IMG/VR virus record: IMGVR_UViG_3300020204_003072
Coordinates: 62,001-126,000 of that record
Strand: one strand, 5' to 3'
Source: a virus
Length of the DNA stretch: 64,000 nt
Within the stretch, counting starts at the first letter, position 1. The number at the start of each line of letters is the position of its first letter. Position numbers and translations under genes: made by a program. This document shows, piece after piece, positions 1 to 7,128 of the stretch. The notes beneath the pieces were generated by a model, which saw nothing but the letters and a program-made list of their open reading frames with translations, did not search any database and was not told where the DNA came from.

Positions 1-1
1 A

Positions 2-295
2 CCTGTAAATAAATTAGTAAATGTTGCAAATAAAACTGTTGATAAATTTATTAATTCGTTAAACGAAGAAAGTAAAAAAATTTTAAATAAAATTTTATCT
101 GAAGATGAAAATAAATTGAAACTTAAATATGAACTTCTAAAAGAAGATGTTATTGATAAGTTAGAAACTATGAAAACTTCTGAAACAGATTCAGAAGTTG
201 TTAAGACAATTTATGAAACTATAAACAAGGTCGAAAAAGAAAATTTTGATAGAATTTCCTTTTTTAAATTACAAGAATTAAATAGAAGTCTTTAA
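2..295 (+). CDS. 3' end of an unknown helical protein (partial)
   Basis: Only the 3' end lies in the window; the frame is open from base 2 to the TAA at 293. The 97 visible residues are rich in Lys, Glu and Asn, have no Cys or Trp, and look helical with heptad-like hydrophobic spacing. Two (L/I)-x-E sites (LSE, LKE) are present, the type cut by T4-like prohead proteases. It lies upstream of the protease, scaffold and capsid genes, where T4-type phages carry portal and core genes (gp20, gp67, gp68), so a head-core role is possible, from position only. Its stop overlaps the stop of the convergent bS21-like gene by 3 bases. Confidence 0.6.
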   Translation, partial: PVNKLVNVANKTVDKFINSLNEESKKILNKILSEDENKLKLKYELLKEDVIDKLETMKTSETDSEVVKTIYETINKVEKENFDRISFFKLQELNRSL

Positions 296-477
296 TTCTG
301 GTTCATAAATTTTTGTCGGTGAATTGCTTTTTGTAGAACTTGTCTTCTTTCTACTGATTTTTTTGTAAATTCTTTTCTATAATTAAGATTGGAATTTTGT
401 CTGGTTTTTATAACCTTACCTTTTAATTCTTTAAGTGCTTTTTCGATGTCGTTTTTTTTTACTTGTATTATTAACAT
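292..477 (-). CDS. rpsU: Ribosomal protein bS21 homologue
   Basis: A 61-residue, strongly basic protein with the bS21 layout: a short N-terminal strand (MLIIQVK), an ALKELKGK helix, then an R/K-rich stretch with the family-typical F-x-K-x-S-V-x-R-R pattern and a second basic helix. Bacterial bS21 is 55-70 residues, so it is full length. bS21 binds the 30S platform next to the 3' end of 16S rRNA; in Bacteroidetes the bS21-bS18-bS6 cluster is known to hide the anti-Shine-Dalgarno sequence. A phage copy could be built into host ribosomes and shift initiation toward phage mRNA (inference). It is convergent with the preceding gene and divergent from the gene at 560. Confidence 0.82.
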   Translation of the reverse strand: MLIIQVKKNDIEKALKELKGKVIKTRQNSNLNYRKEFTKKSVERRQVLQKAIHRQKFMNQN

Positions 478-559
478 ATATGATTTTATTTTATTTGATA
501 TATATTACAAAATTATGTAAATTTAAATAAAATAAACATCGAGACTATGAAAAATTTTT

Positions 560-1027
560 ATGAAAAAGGGAAAAACCTCAAAAATTAATGGATTTCGTAC
601 ATCCAAAGTAACTTATGGAACTGTAGATTCCAAAAATTTTAAATCACTTTATTTAAACATCCAAACTTGGGTGGAGCCAAAAAAAGAATCCGAAAACTGG
701 AATAGGGTTGTTCTCAATATGAATAGAAGTGTTAAACATTCCGTTCATAATCACATAAGTAAAGAAATTTTTGATGTAAAATTTATTGTAGATTTAGACC
801 TTAGAACAAGTGGTTTACAGATAAAGAAAAAATCTTTTATGAATTTAGAAATAACTTTATTTTTAAATCAAGAAATAGACTTTAAATCAACGAAATTAAA
901 AAAATATCTTAAAAATCTAACAAAAGAAATTTATTCAGATGTATTTCTTGGCAATGAGTATTTCAAATTTTATTTCACAAAAAATGGAAATACTAAACCT
1001 TTAAAAGTAAAAACCGAAAAAGTTTAA
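560..1027 (+). CDS. Hypothetical protein, head-gene cluster
   Basis: A 155-residue basic protein that I do not recognise. It starts with a Lys/Gly/Ser-rich segment, alternates predicted strands and helices, and ends in a basic tail. There is no signal peptide, membrane segment or catalytic motif. It is the first gene of the rightward head cluster; only 21 bases carrying a promoter-like octamer separate its stop from the prohead protease. Position suggests a small head or core protein. An upstream ATG at 548 is out of frame and gives only 13 codons, so 560 is the better start. Confidence 0.55.
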   Translation: MKKGKTSKINGFRTSKVTYGTVDSKNFKSLYLNIQTWVEPKKESENWNRVVLNMNRSVKHSVHNHISKEIFDVKFIVDLDLRTSGLQIKKKSFMNLEITLFLNQEIDFKSTKLKKYLKNLTKEIYSDVFLGNEYFKFYFTKNGNTKPLKVKTEKV

Positions 1028-1035
1028 TATTTATA
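1028..1035 (+). promoter_or_regulatory. Putative late promoter octamer TATTTATA
   Basis: TATTTATA lies 13 bases before the ATG of the prohead protease. The same octamer, at similar spacing, precedes many transcription units on both strands of this window. Confidence 0.5.
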
Positions 1036-1048
1036 ATAAAATTTAAAT

Positions 1049-1765
1049 ATGAAAATTTTAGGACCAAACGAAACTGGAAAAGGAATCCTTATCGAATATG
1101 ACGCTGGGTATATAAACCCAAGAAGTCAAAATAATCATTACATAATGGAATCCCAAAATTTTTTGGACCATTCAAAACCATTTGAATTTTACGCTGTTCT
1201 ACAAAAGTACGATACCCCGAATAGAAACGGTAGAGTGTATCCAGAAAAGATATTAAAAAGGGAAGTAGAAAATTATAAAAAAATAATTGAAAAGGGAACT
1301 TCACTTTCTGAACTTAATCACCCAGAATCTTCATTAATTGATCTTGATAGGGTATCACACATTATTACTGATGTGTGGTGGGATGGTCCGATATTACTTG
1401 GTAAATTGAAACTATTAACATCACCTGGTTTTCACGAAAGAGGAGTTTGTTCAACAAAGGGAGACTTAGCTGCAAACTATTTAAGACAGGGAGTCACACT
1501 TGGTATTTCTTCTCGTGGTGTTGGTTCGTTAAAAAAGGTTGGTGAACAAAACGAAGTACAAGATGATTTTGAATTAATTTGTTTTGACCTTGTATCTTCA
1601 CCGTCAACACCAGGTGCTTATCTTTTCTTAGATAAAAATGATAGAATAAAATTTGATGAAAACTTGGAAGAAGAAAAAAGAATGAACGTGGAAAGAAATG
1701 TTGGTGAAAGTGGTAACAAATCTCTTGACTTAATGAAAAGATTATCCGATTATTTGGGTAAATAA
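1049..1765 (+). CDS. 21: Prohead core protease (T4 gp21-like)
   Basis: A 238-residue prohead maturation protease of the serine-peptidase type found in T4-like phages. Visible marks are the substrate-strand region with NGRVYP near residues 56-61, the catalytic His in a LNHPE context near residue 91, and the catalytic Ser in GISSRGVGS near residues 151-159, followed by a DLVSSPSTPGA segment. T4 gp21 is similar in size and cuts scaffold, capsid and internal proteins after (I/L)-x-E. It is followed closely by a small gene, the acidic scaffold and the major capsid protein, the T4 order. The C-terminal 35 residues are charged, as expected for a segment removed on self-activation. Confidence 0.88.
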   Translation: MKILGPNETGKGILIEYDAGYINPRSQNNHYIMESQNFLDHSKPFEFYAVLQKYDTPNRNGRVYPEKILKREVENYKKIIEKGTSLSELNHPESSLIDLDRVSHIITDVWWDGPILLGKLKLLTSPGFHERGVCSTKGDLAANYLRQGVTLGISSRGVGSLKKVGEQNEVQDDFELICFDLVSSPSTPGAYLFLDKNDRIKFDENLEEEKRMNVERNVGESGNKSLDLMKRLSDYLGK

Positions 1766-1773
1766 AAAAAATT

Positions 1774-1989
1774 ATGGAACAAGGAGAAAAATATTTTGTA
1801 GCAAAGATTACATCAGATTTGTTAGATTCGGAATCTGGAAGAGTAAAAAAACAAAAAGAAGAAAAATTAGTTTTGGGTTACACGCCGACGGATGTTGAAG
1901 CTAAAGTAACTAAAATCTATGAAAATTACACAATGGATTGGAGAATTACGTCAATCACAGAAAGTAAAATTGATGAAGTTATAGAATAA
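1774..1989 (+). CDS. DUF4494-like small protein
   Basis: A 71-residue protein starting 8 bases after the protease gene. Its pattern is YFVAKI, a linker with KKQKEEK, LGYTPTDVEAKV, and a C-terminal strand ending DWRITSITESKIDEVIE. This resembles DUF4494, a family typical of Bacteroidetes genomes and their phages (strand, variable loop, an EAEA-like helix, then a final strand ending in I-x-x-S-K). Its function is unknown. It shares the operon of the protease and ends just before a strong terminator. Family assignment is by eye only. Confidence 0.6.
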   Translation: MEQGEKYFVAKITSDLLDSESGRVKKQKEEKLVLGYTPTDVEAKVTKIYENYTMDWRITSITESKIDEVIE

Positions 1990-2010
1990 AACCCAAAATA
2001 ATAAAGATTA

Positions 2011-2044
2011 AAAAAGGGAATGACAATAGTTGTTCCCTTTTTTT
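2011..2044 (+). terminator. Rho-independent terminator
   Basis: AAAAAGGGAATGAC (2011-2024), loop AATA, and GTTGTTCCCTTTTT form a stem of about 14 bp with two G-T pairs, ending in a T run. It closes the protease operon. An ATG inside it (2020) would extend the scaffold frame upstream but is not a plausible start. Confidence 0.75.
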
Positions 2045-2078
2045 ATTGTCAAAAATCAAACTTTTTCAAAAATCAATG

Positions 2079-2086
2079 TATTTATT
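2079..2086 (+). promoter_or_regulatory. Putative late promoter TATTTATT
   Basis: The octamer lies 20 bases upstream of the scaffold ATG at 2107, directly after the terminator. Confidence 0.45.
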
Positions 2087-2106
2087 TGAATAAAGTCAAA
2101 AAAAAA

Positions 2107-3744
2107 ATGGCAAAAAATCAAAGAGAAATCGAAGACGCGTTATTCCAGATTAAGAATTTGGAAGAGTCTTTACAAAGAAATGCACAAGGAATACTTTCTT
2201 CAACAATGAAGGATGAAATCAAATCATTAGTAAAAGAATCTCTGACAGAACAAGATGAGGTTGAGGATGACGAAGTTGACGTGGACGTTGAGGACACAGA
2301 TACTGATAATGAAGAAGAAGAAACTGATGACGAAGTATATGCTACAGATGATGTAGATGATGAAGAAATGATGGGTCAACCAGTTATGCCTTCTGATGAT
2401 GACACAGTAGATATGACCGGAGCTTCTGATGCTGAAGTTTTAAGAGTATTTAGAGCAATGGGTGATAACGATGGTGTTATTGTAAAAAGAGACGATAATA
2501 TGATACATTTATCAGATAACGAAAACGATACAGAATATATTATCCAACTTTCTGAATCGATGATGGATGATAGTGAATTGAAAGAATTTGGAAAATCTGA
2601 ATTTGATATGTATTCACATCATTCTGATGGTGAAGATGAAGATGAAGATGAATTTGAAGATGACGATGATTTCAGCTTTATGTCATATGATGAAGAAGAT
2701 GATGACGACTATATGCCTATGAACAAATTGGATATGGGTATTAGAAAAAAAGGAATGCTTAATCAAGATCCTATGGGTGGAAGATTTAAATCTAATGATT
2801 TTGATTTCGAAGAAGAAGATGATTTTGATTTCGAAGAAGAAGATGATTTTGATTATTCAGAATTTGGGGAAGATAAAGAAACAATCACTATGGATAATGG
2901 TCAAGAATCTTCTAGAGAACGAACTGAAAACATCTATGAATTAGAATTGGATGATGATATGATGGATTTTGAAGATTCTGAAACCCCAATTGAATTTATG
3001 GAAGACGATTTTGAAGATATTCGTAACCATAGAATGATGGAGTCAAAAGGATTCAAAGCAAAAGGTGTTGGAATGGGTAATGCTTCTAAGTATAAAATGA
3101 GTAAAAAACCAAATATGGATGGTGGCTTTAAAACTGTTAAGAAAAATGCCAACAAAACTATGGGTACTGGTAAAGCAAAATTTGAATACAAAGAAGGTGA
3201 AAACTTAAATGGTGAATTCAAGGTAAAACCAACTTCTAGAAAATCAGAATTTAAAGAAGCTTCAAGAACTTTAGGTAATGGTAAGTCTTGGGGTGAAGGT
3301 GGTGTAAATAAAAGAAGAACAGCACCAGCTAACCTAAGAAAAGAAAGTACAGAAGAACTTGAATTGTTAAGAACTAAGAATGACGAATACAGAAAAGCAC
3401 TTGATTTATTTAGAACTAAATTAAATGAAGTTGCGGTATTTAATTCTAACCTTGCATACGCTACAAGACTATTTACTGAGCATTCAACAACTAAACAAGA
3501 AAAGATAAATATTCTTAGAAGATTTGACAATGTTGAAACTTTAAAAGAATCTAAAAATCTTTACAGAACATTAAAGTCTGAATTAGGAAATGTAAAAACA
3601 AGTGAAAATACGATTACAGAATCGGTACAGAGAAGAGTTGAAATTACTCCATCTACTGGATCTGCAGTAAATTTGATTGAATCAAAAACGTATGAAAATC
3701 CACAATTTTTACGAATGAAAGACTTAATGACGAAAATAAAATAA
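2107..3744 (+). CDS. 22: Prohead scaffold/core protein (T4 gp22-like)
   Basis: A 545-residue protein with an extremely acidic first half (long Asp/Glu runs, about residues 50-290) and a basic, helical second half ending in DLMTKIK. An acidic, Lys/Glu-rich core protein between the protease and capsid genes is the signature of T4 gp22-type scaffolds, which line the prohead and are digested by the protease. An (L/I)-x-E site (ESLTEQ) lies at about residues 48-53. I place the start at the ATG at 2107, because the longer frame from 2020 begins inside the terminator and encodes an unlike Phe/Asn-rich leader. It carries a 24-base direct repeat. Assignment is by position and composition. Confidence 0.78.
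   Translation: MAKNQREIEDALFQIKNLEESLQRNAQGILSSTMKDEIKSLVKESLTEQDEVEDDEVDVDVEDTDTDNEEEETDDEVYATDDVDDEEMMGQPVMPSDDDTVDMTGASDAEVLRVFRAMGDNDGVIVKRDDNMIHLSDNENDTEYIIQLSESMMDDSELKEFGKSEFDMYSHHSDGEDEDEDEFEDDDDFSFMSYDEEDDDDYMPMNKLDMGIRKKGMLNQDPMGGRFKSNDFDFEEEDDFDFEEEDDFDYSEFGEDKETITMDNGQESSRERTENIYELELDDDMMDFEDSETPIEFMEDDFEDIRNHRMMESKGFKAKGVGMGNASKYKMSKKPNMDGGFKTVKKNANKTMGTGKAKFEYKEGENLNGEFKVKPTSRKSEFKEASRTLGNGKSWGEGGVNKRRTAPANLRKESTEELELLRTKNDEYRKALDLFRTKLNEVAVFNSNLAYATRLFTEHSTTKQEKINILRRFDNVETLKESKNLYRTLKSELGNVKTSENTITESVQRRVEITPSTGSAVNLIESKTYENPQFLRMKDLMTKIK
2797..2844 (+). repeat. 24-bp perfect tandem repeat in scaffold gene
   Basis: Two perfect copies of a 24-base unit (2797-2820 and 2821-2844) encode a duplicated acidic octapeptide, DFDFEEED. 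The third copy decays after DFD. It probably arose by slippage and lengthens the acidic part of the scaffold. Confidence 0.85.
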
Positions 3745-3763
3745 ACATTTTAAAAAAACAGTA

Positions 3764-3771
3764 TATTTATA
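3764..3771 (+). promoter_or_regulatory. Putative late promoter of the capsid gene
   Basis: TATTTATA lies 42 bases upstream of the capsid ATG. The remaining leader is nearly pure A, an A-rich, SD-free leader as is common for strongly expressed Bacteroidetes genes. Confidence 0.5.
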
Positions 3772-3813
3772 ATATACATAAATAAAAAAATAAAACAAAA
3801 AAAACAAATAAAA

Positions 3814-5655
3814 ATGGGAGCATTATTAGAATCAGGTCTTGTTGGTAACATAGGTCTAAAACACCTAAAAGTTATCAAAGAAGATACAATTAACAAATGG
3901 GATAGATTAGGATTCCTAGAAGGTCTTAGAGGACATTTAAAAGAGAACGTTGCGCAGTTGTATGAAAACCAAGCGTCTCACCTAATTAACGAAGCAACTT
4001 CTGAAGGTTCAAACGGAGCTTTCGAAACTGTTGTTTTTCCTATCGTTAGAAGAGTTTTTTCTAAATTATTAGCTAACGATATCGTATCTGTACAAGCTAT
4101 GAACTTACCAATTGGTAAATTGTTCTACTTTGTACCTAAAATCCAAGGATATTCTACTGATGTTGCAGCAGGTGACGCAGCTCATTATCCACCAGTTGGT
4201 TCTCCAGAAGCTGTTAATTTAACACAAAATAGTCCAGGACAAGGTTATGATACTGGGTATCCTTATGCAAAAAATCTTTATGATTTATTCTATGAAGGTG
4301 CAGAACCAGGATTAGATCCTGCCGGTTTATTTGACTACTCAAAAGGTCGTTGGTCAGCAATTACAGCTCCAGCCACAGTTGTTGTTTGGTCAAATGGTAA
4401 TTTAGCTGATGCAATAGGAACAACAGTTAATGCTTATACTGGTAACACAAGAAAAGTTCTTATCAAACTTTGTGGATGGACTAACGTACTAGGTGCTGGT
4501 AAATTAATTGGTCCTGATGGTAATGAAATCGATTCTGAAACTTTCCTTTCTGATTTGAAAATCTTACCTAATACAGGTCTTGCGTTTGCGGCTTCTAACG
4601 TATGTCCATTACCTACTGCATCTACACCACTTTTATTTAGAGTTGTTACTCAAAAATATGGTAAAGGAATCGTTCAATACGGTAGTCAACAAGGAACAAC
4701 TTTCCCAACAACTGGAAATGGTGGATCTTTCTACGATATCTGTGATGCGGATGGTTGTATCTTCTTAGAAGTTGACCTTTCTTGCCCTGCTTGTGCATCT
4801 TGTGGTTCTGATTCACTTGACGGATACACAGGTTCTTCTATTTCTGCAATTACTTCTGGAACATCATTTACTGCTGTATGGAGAAGATATGAAGAATTAG
4901 AATTCGAAGAAAAAATCGGAGAAGTTTCTTTTGATTTGGAATCTGTAACAGTTTCTGTAACTGAAAGAAAATTAAGAGCACAATGGTCTCCAGAGCTTGC
5001 TCAAGACGTTGCTGCGTTCCACAACATCGATGCTGAAGCTGAACTTACAGCATTACTTTCTGAGCAAGTTGCTGCTGAAATCGATAGAGAAATCATGAGA
5101 GATTTGAGAAAAGGTGCTGCTTGGAACTTAAGATGGGATTACAACGGATGGAGAAGATTGTCTTTAACAACTTCTTATACTCAAAAAGATTGGAACCAAA
5201 CTTTGATTACTGCAATCAACCAATTGTCTGCACAAATTCACAAATCAACTTTGAGAGGTGGTGCTAACTGGATTGTTGTATCTTCTGAAGTTTCTGCAAT
5301 CTTTGATGACTTAGAATACTTCCACGTATCTAACGCGTCTCCTGAGCAAGACCAATACAACATGGGTATTGAAAGAGTTGGTACTTTAGCTGGTCGTTAC
5401 CAAGTGTATAGAGACCCTTACTTCCCACCAAACACAATCTTGTTGGGTCATAAAGGTACTTCTTTATTAGACACTGGATACATCTACGCTCCGTATGTAC
5501 CTCTTCAATTAACACCTACAATGTATAACCCATTCAACTTTACGCCTATCAAAGGTATTATGACCAGATATGCGAAAAAAATGGTAAATAACCGCTTCTA
5601 TGCCCGTGTTACCGTTGATGGAGTTCGTACATTTGATTTAAGAGAATTGAGATAA
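3814..5655 (+). CDS. 23: Major capsid protein (T4 gp23-like)
   Basis: A 613-residue capsid protein. The N-terminal part has LYENQASHLINEA at about residues 49-61, with a likely maturation cut at INE|A, then VVFPIVRRVFSKLLANDIVSVQAMNLP at about 71-97. That matches the gp23 segment (MVRRAIPNL...D-x-x-x-VQPMN-x-P) that opens the HK97-fold. The C-terminal region (LEYFHVSN, GTLAGRYQVYRDPYFPPNTILLGHKG, YAPYVPLQLTPT, ending FYARVTVDGV) matches the gp23 end. It is longer than T4 gp23 (521 residues); the extra length is mostly a Gly/Ser/Thr-rich middle insertion holding a Cys cluster (CPACASC, near 326-332), perhaps an exposed domain. Codon use is the most G+C-tolerant nearby, consistent with high expression. 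Confidence 0.92.
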   Translation: MGALLESGLVGNIGLKHLKVIKEDTINKWDRLGFLEGLRGHLKENVAQLYENQASHLINEATSEGSNGAFETVVFPIVRRVFSKLLANDIVSVQAMNLPIGKLFYFVPKIQGYSTDVAAGDAAHYPPVGSPEAVNLTQNSPGQGYDTGYPYAKNLYDLFYEGAEPGLDPAGLFDYSKGRWSAITAPATVVVWSNGNLADAIGTTVNAYTGNTRKVLIKLCGWTNVLGAGKLIGPDGNEIDSETFLSDLKILPNTGLAFAASNVCPLPTASTPLLFRVVTQKYGKGIVQYGSQQGTTFPTTGNGGSFYDICDADGCIFLEVDLSCPACASCGSDSLDGYTGSSISAITSGTSFTAVWRRYEELEFEEKIGEVSFDLESVTVSVTERKLRAQWSPELAQDVAAFHNIDAEAELTALLSEQVAAEIDREIMRDLRKGAAWNLRWDYNGWRRLSLTTSYTQKDWNQTLITAINQLSAQIHKSTLRGGANWIVVSSEVSAIFDDLEYFHVSNASPEQDQYNMGIERVGTLAGRYQVYRDPYFPPNTILLGHKGTSLLDTGYIYAPYVPLQLTPTMYNPFNFTPIKGIMTRYAKKMVNNRFYARVTVDGVRTFDLRELR

Positions 5656-5676
5656 TCAAAATCTTAACTAAATAAG

Positions 5677-5706
5677 AAAAAGGAGACAATAAATTGTCTC
5701 CTTTTT
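5677..5706 (+). terminator. Strong terminator after capsid gene
   Basis: AAAAAGGAGACAA, loop TAAA, and TTGTCTCCTTTTT form a 13-bp stem running into a T tract. Confidence 0.85.
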
Positions 5707-5761
5707 TATTTTTATTATGGGAACTATAGATTTTTAGATAGAATAGTTCATATTTATTAAT

Positions 5762-6439
5762 ATGAAGAAATATGTACCAACACAAGAAATTATTGATGTA
5801 ATACTTAAAATGTATAATGATGAATTATTAGGTTCTAAATCAATTTCAAAAGAATTAAATATAAACCAACAAATCATTTTAAGAATTTTGAAAGAAAGTG
5901 GTATTCAAGTTGGTCCTTCTGGAAGAAGATTTATAGGTGGTAAAAAAATTGCAGATAAAAAATATAGACAAAAAAATAAAGAAAAATTAGATTTAAATTC
6001 TAAAAATTGGTATGAACAAAACAAAGAACATAGAAAACAATATTTAAAAGAATACCGCGAAAAAAACATAGACAAAATTCGTGAAAATAAAAGAAACTAC
6101 GAAAGAACCCGTAAAGCAAATGACCCAATTTATAAATTAATTAATAATTTTAGAACGGCAATCTATCAAGTATTAAAAGAAAACCAAGTTCAAAAAAACG
6201 GACATTATTTTGATATATTAAAATATTCACCAGAAAACTTAATAGAACATTTAGAAAGTAAATTCAAAGATAATATGACTTGGGACAATTATGGTGAGTG
6301 GCACGTAGACCATATAAAACCAATATCATCTTTTAAAATTACAGAAATTGGTGATAACGAATTTATGTCTTGTTGGTCATTAGACAACCTACAACCATTG
6401 TGGGGTGATGAAAATATCCGAAAATCAAATAAATTATAA
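5762..6439 (+). CDS. HNH homing endonuclease with N-terminal helix-turn-helix
   Basis: A 225-residue protein. Residues 1-50 form a helix-turn-helix of the kind attached to phage homing enzymes (SKSISKELNINQQIILRILKE). A long basic coiled segment follows (about 60-125). The C-terminal HNH nuclease has WHVDHIKPIS at about 180-189 (the DH pair holds the general-base His) and SLDNLQPLWGDENIRKSNK at about 206-224. Such genes are selfish: they cut alleles lacking the insert and spread by repair. It sits between the capsid terminator and a membrane-protein gene, beside one of the best-conserved phage genes. A TATTTATT octamer ends 3 bases before the ATG, so the mRNA may be leaderless or the start internal. 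Confidence 0.85.
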   Translation: MKKYVPTQEIIDVILKMYNDELLGSKSISKELNINQQIILRILKESGIQVGPSGRRFIGGKKIADKKYRQKNKEKLDLNSKNWYEQNKEHRKQYLKEYREKNIDKIRENKRNYERTRKANDPIYKLINNFRTAIYQVLKENQVQKNGHYFDILKYSPENLIEHLESKFKDNMTWDNYGEWHVDHIKPISSFKITEIGDNEFMSCWSLDNLQPLWGDENIRKSNKL

Positions 6440-6453
6440 TCTAATTAAGGAAG

Positions 6454-6924
6454 ATGAATAGATGGGATATGTTTGAAAGGTTGTTCACATCGTTTTTGGC
6501 GTTAGCACAACCCTTCATTGTTTATTTCCTATACGGTGACAATCACGCAATATCAAGAGTTTGGGACACACCACTACAACCTTTATTTATTATCACAAAT
6601 GCTCTTGTTAGTTTTTTCTTTTTTAAAATACCTAAATGGAGAATCCCAGCGTTACTTCTTTTATTATTAACATCGTTTCCGGTTACAGATTATTTTGTAT
6701 TACATAATATTTTTGCAATACTATTTTTTATATTTTCTGGTGTGTCACTCTGGAGTATAAAAAAATTCAGATACTACCTTGGGATATTTTTAATTTCGGC
6801 TTTGTTTTTGTTTCATGGATTGTTCTGGGCTGAAACTTGGGGAATAATTACTTTGGTTGCGTATCACACACACGTTTTACTATATTCACTTAGCCTTACT
6901 AGAAATCGTTCTAATAGCCTTTGA
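6454..6924 (+). CDS. Multi-pass membrane protein
   Basis: A 156-residue protein with five or six hydrophobic segments (about residues 10-25, 45-58, 65-80, 85-102, 107-125, 128-148) joined by short loops. I do not recognise a family. It could be an inner-membrane protein acting in lysis or superinfection exclusion, but no motif shows which. It begins 14 bases after the HNH gene. Its last 39 bases overlap the 3' end of the convergent gene 6886-7104. Confidence 0.6.
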   Translation: MNRWDMFERLFTSFLALAQPFIVYFLYGDNHAISRVWDTPLQPLFIITNALVSFFFFKIPKWRIPALLLLLLTSFPVTDYFVLHNIFAILFFIFSGVSLWSIKKFRYYLGIFLISALFLFHGLFWAETWGIITLVAYHTHVLLYSLSLTRNRSNSL

Positions 6925-7104
6925 AATTACTTCAACTTCACCTATACTAAAAGCACCTCTTTTATGTGCTGCTTTTACTGATTCAATTAAATAATAAATT
7001 GAATGTTCTCTATCCATAGTTGTAAGAATTACATCGAGATGATCTTCACTTAAAAGGTTAATAGAACCAAATAAATTACCGAATAGTTTATTTTCATTTT
7101 CCAT
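6886..7104 (-). CDS. Hypothetical 72-residue protein
   Basis: A small, mostly helical protein (LLSEDHLDVILTTMDREHSIYYLIESVKAAHKRGAFSIGEVEVISKAIRTI) without recognised motifs. It looks like a globular helical bundle. It is transcribed divergently from 7129 from the palindromic promoter at 7113-7128 and overlaps the 3' end of the membrane-protein gene. The helical pattern and a dedicated promoter octamer support a real gene. Confidence 0.6.
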   Translation of the reverse strand: MENENKLFGNLFGSINLLSEDHLDVILTTMDREHSIYYLIESVKAAHKRGAFSIGEVEVISKAIRTISSKAK

Positions 7105-7112
7105 AAATTATG

Positions 7113-7128
7113 ATATTTATATAAATAT
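7113..7128. promoter_or_regulatory. Palindromic bidirectional promoter
   Basis: A perfect 16-base palindrome, ATATTTATATAAATAT, contains the TATTTATA octamer on both strands. It lies 15 bases before the leftward gene (7104) and 7 bases before the rightward gene (7129). Confidence 0.55.

Noticed and set aside
2020-2106. N-terminal extension of the scaffold frame
   Set aside because: The ATG at 2020 lies in the terminator stem, the translated leader is unlike the rest, and the ATG at 2107 has an A-rich leader and an octamer.
2934-3530. Long minus-strand frame of 198 codons
   Set aside because: It is the antisense shadow of the scaffold gene; its translation is Leu/Ser-rich without protein-like order, and no promoter or leader fits.
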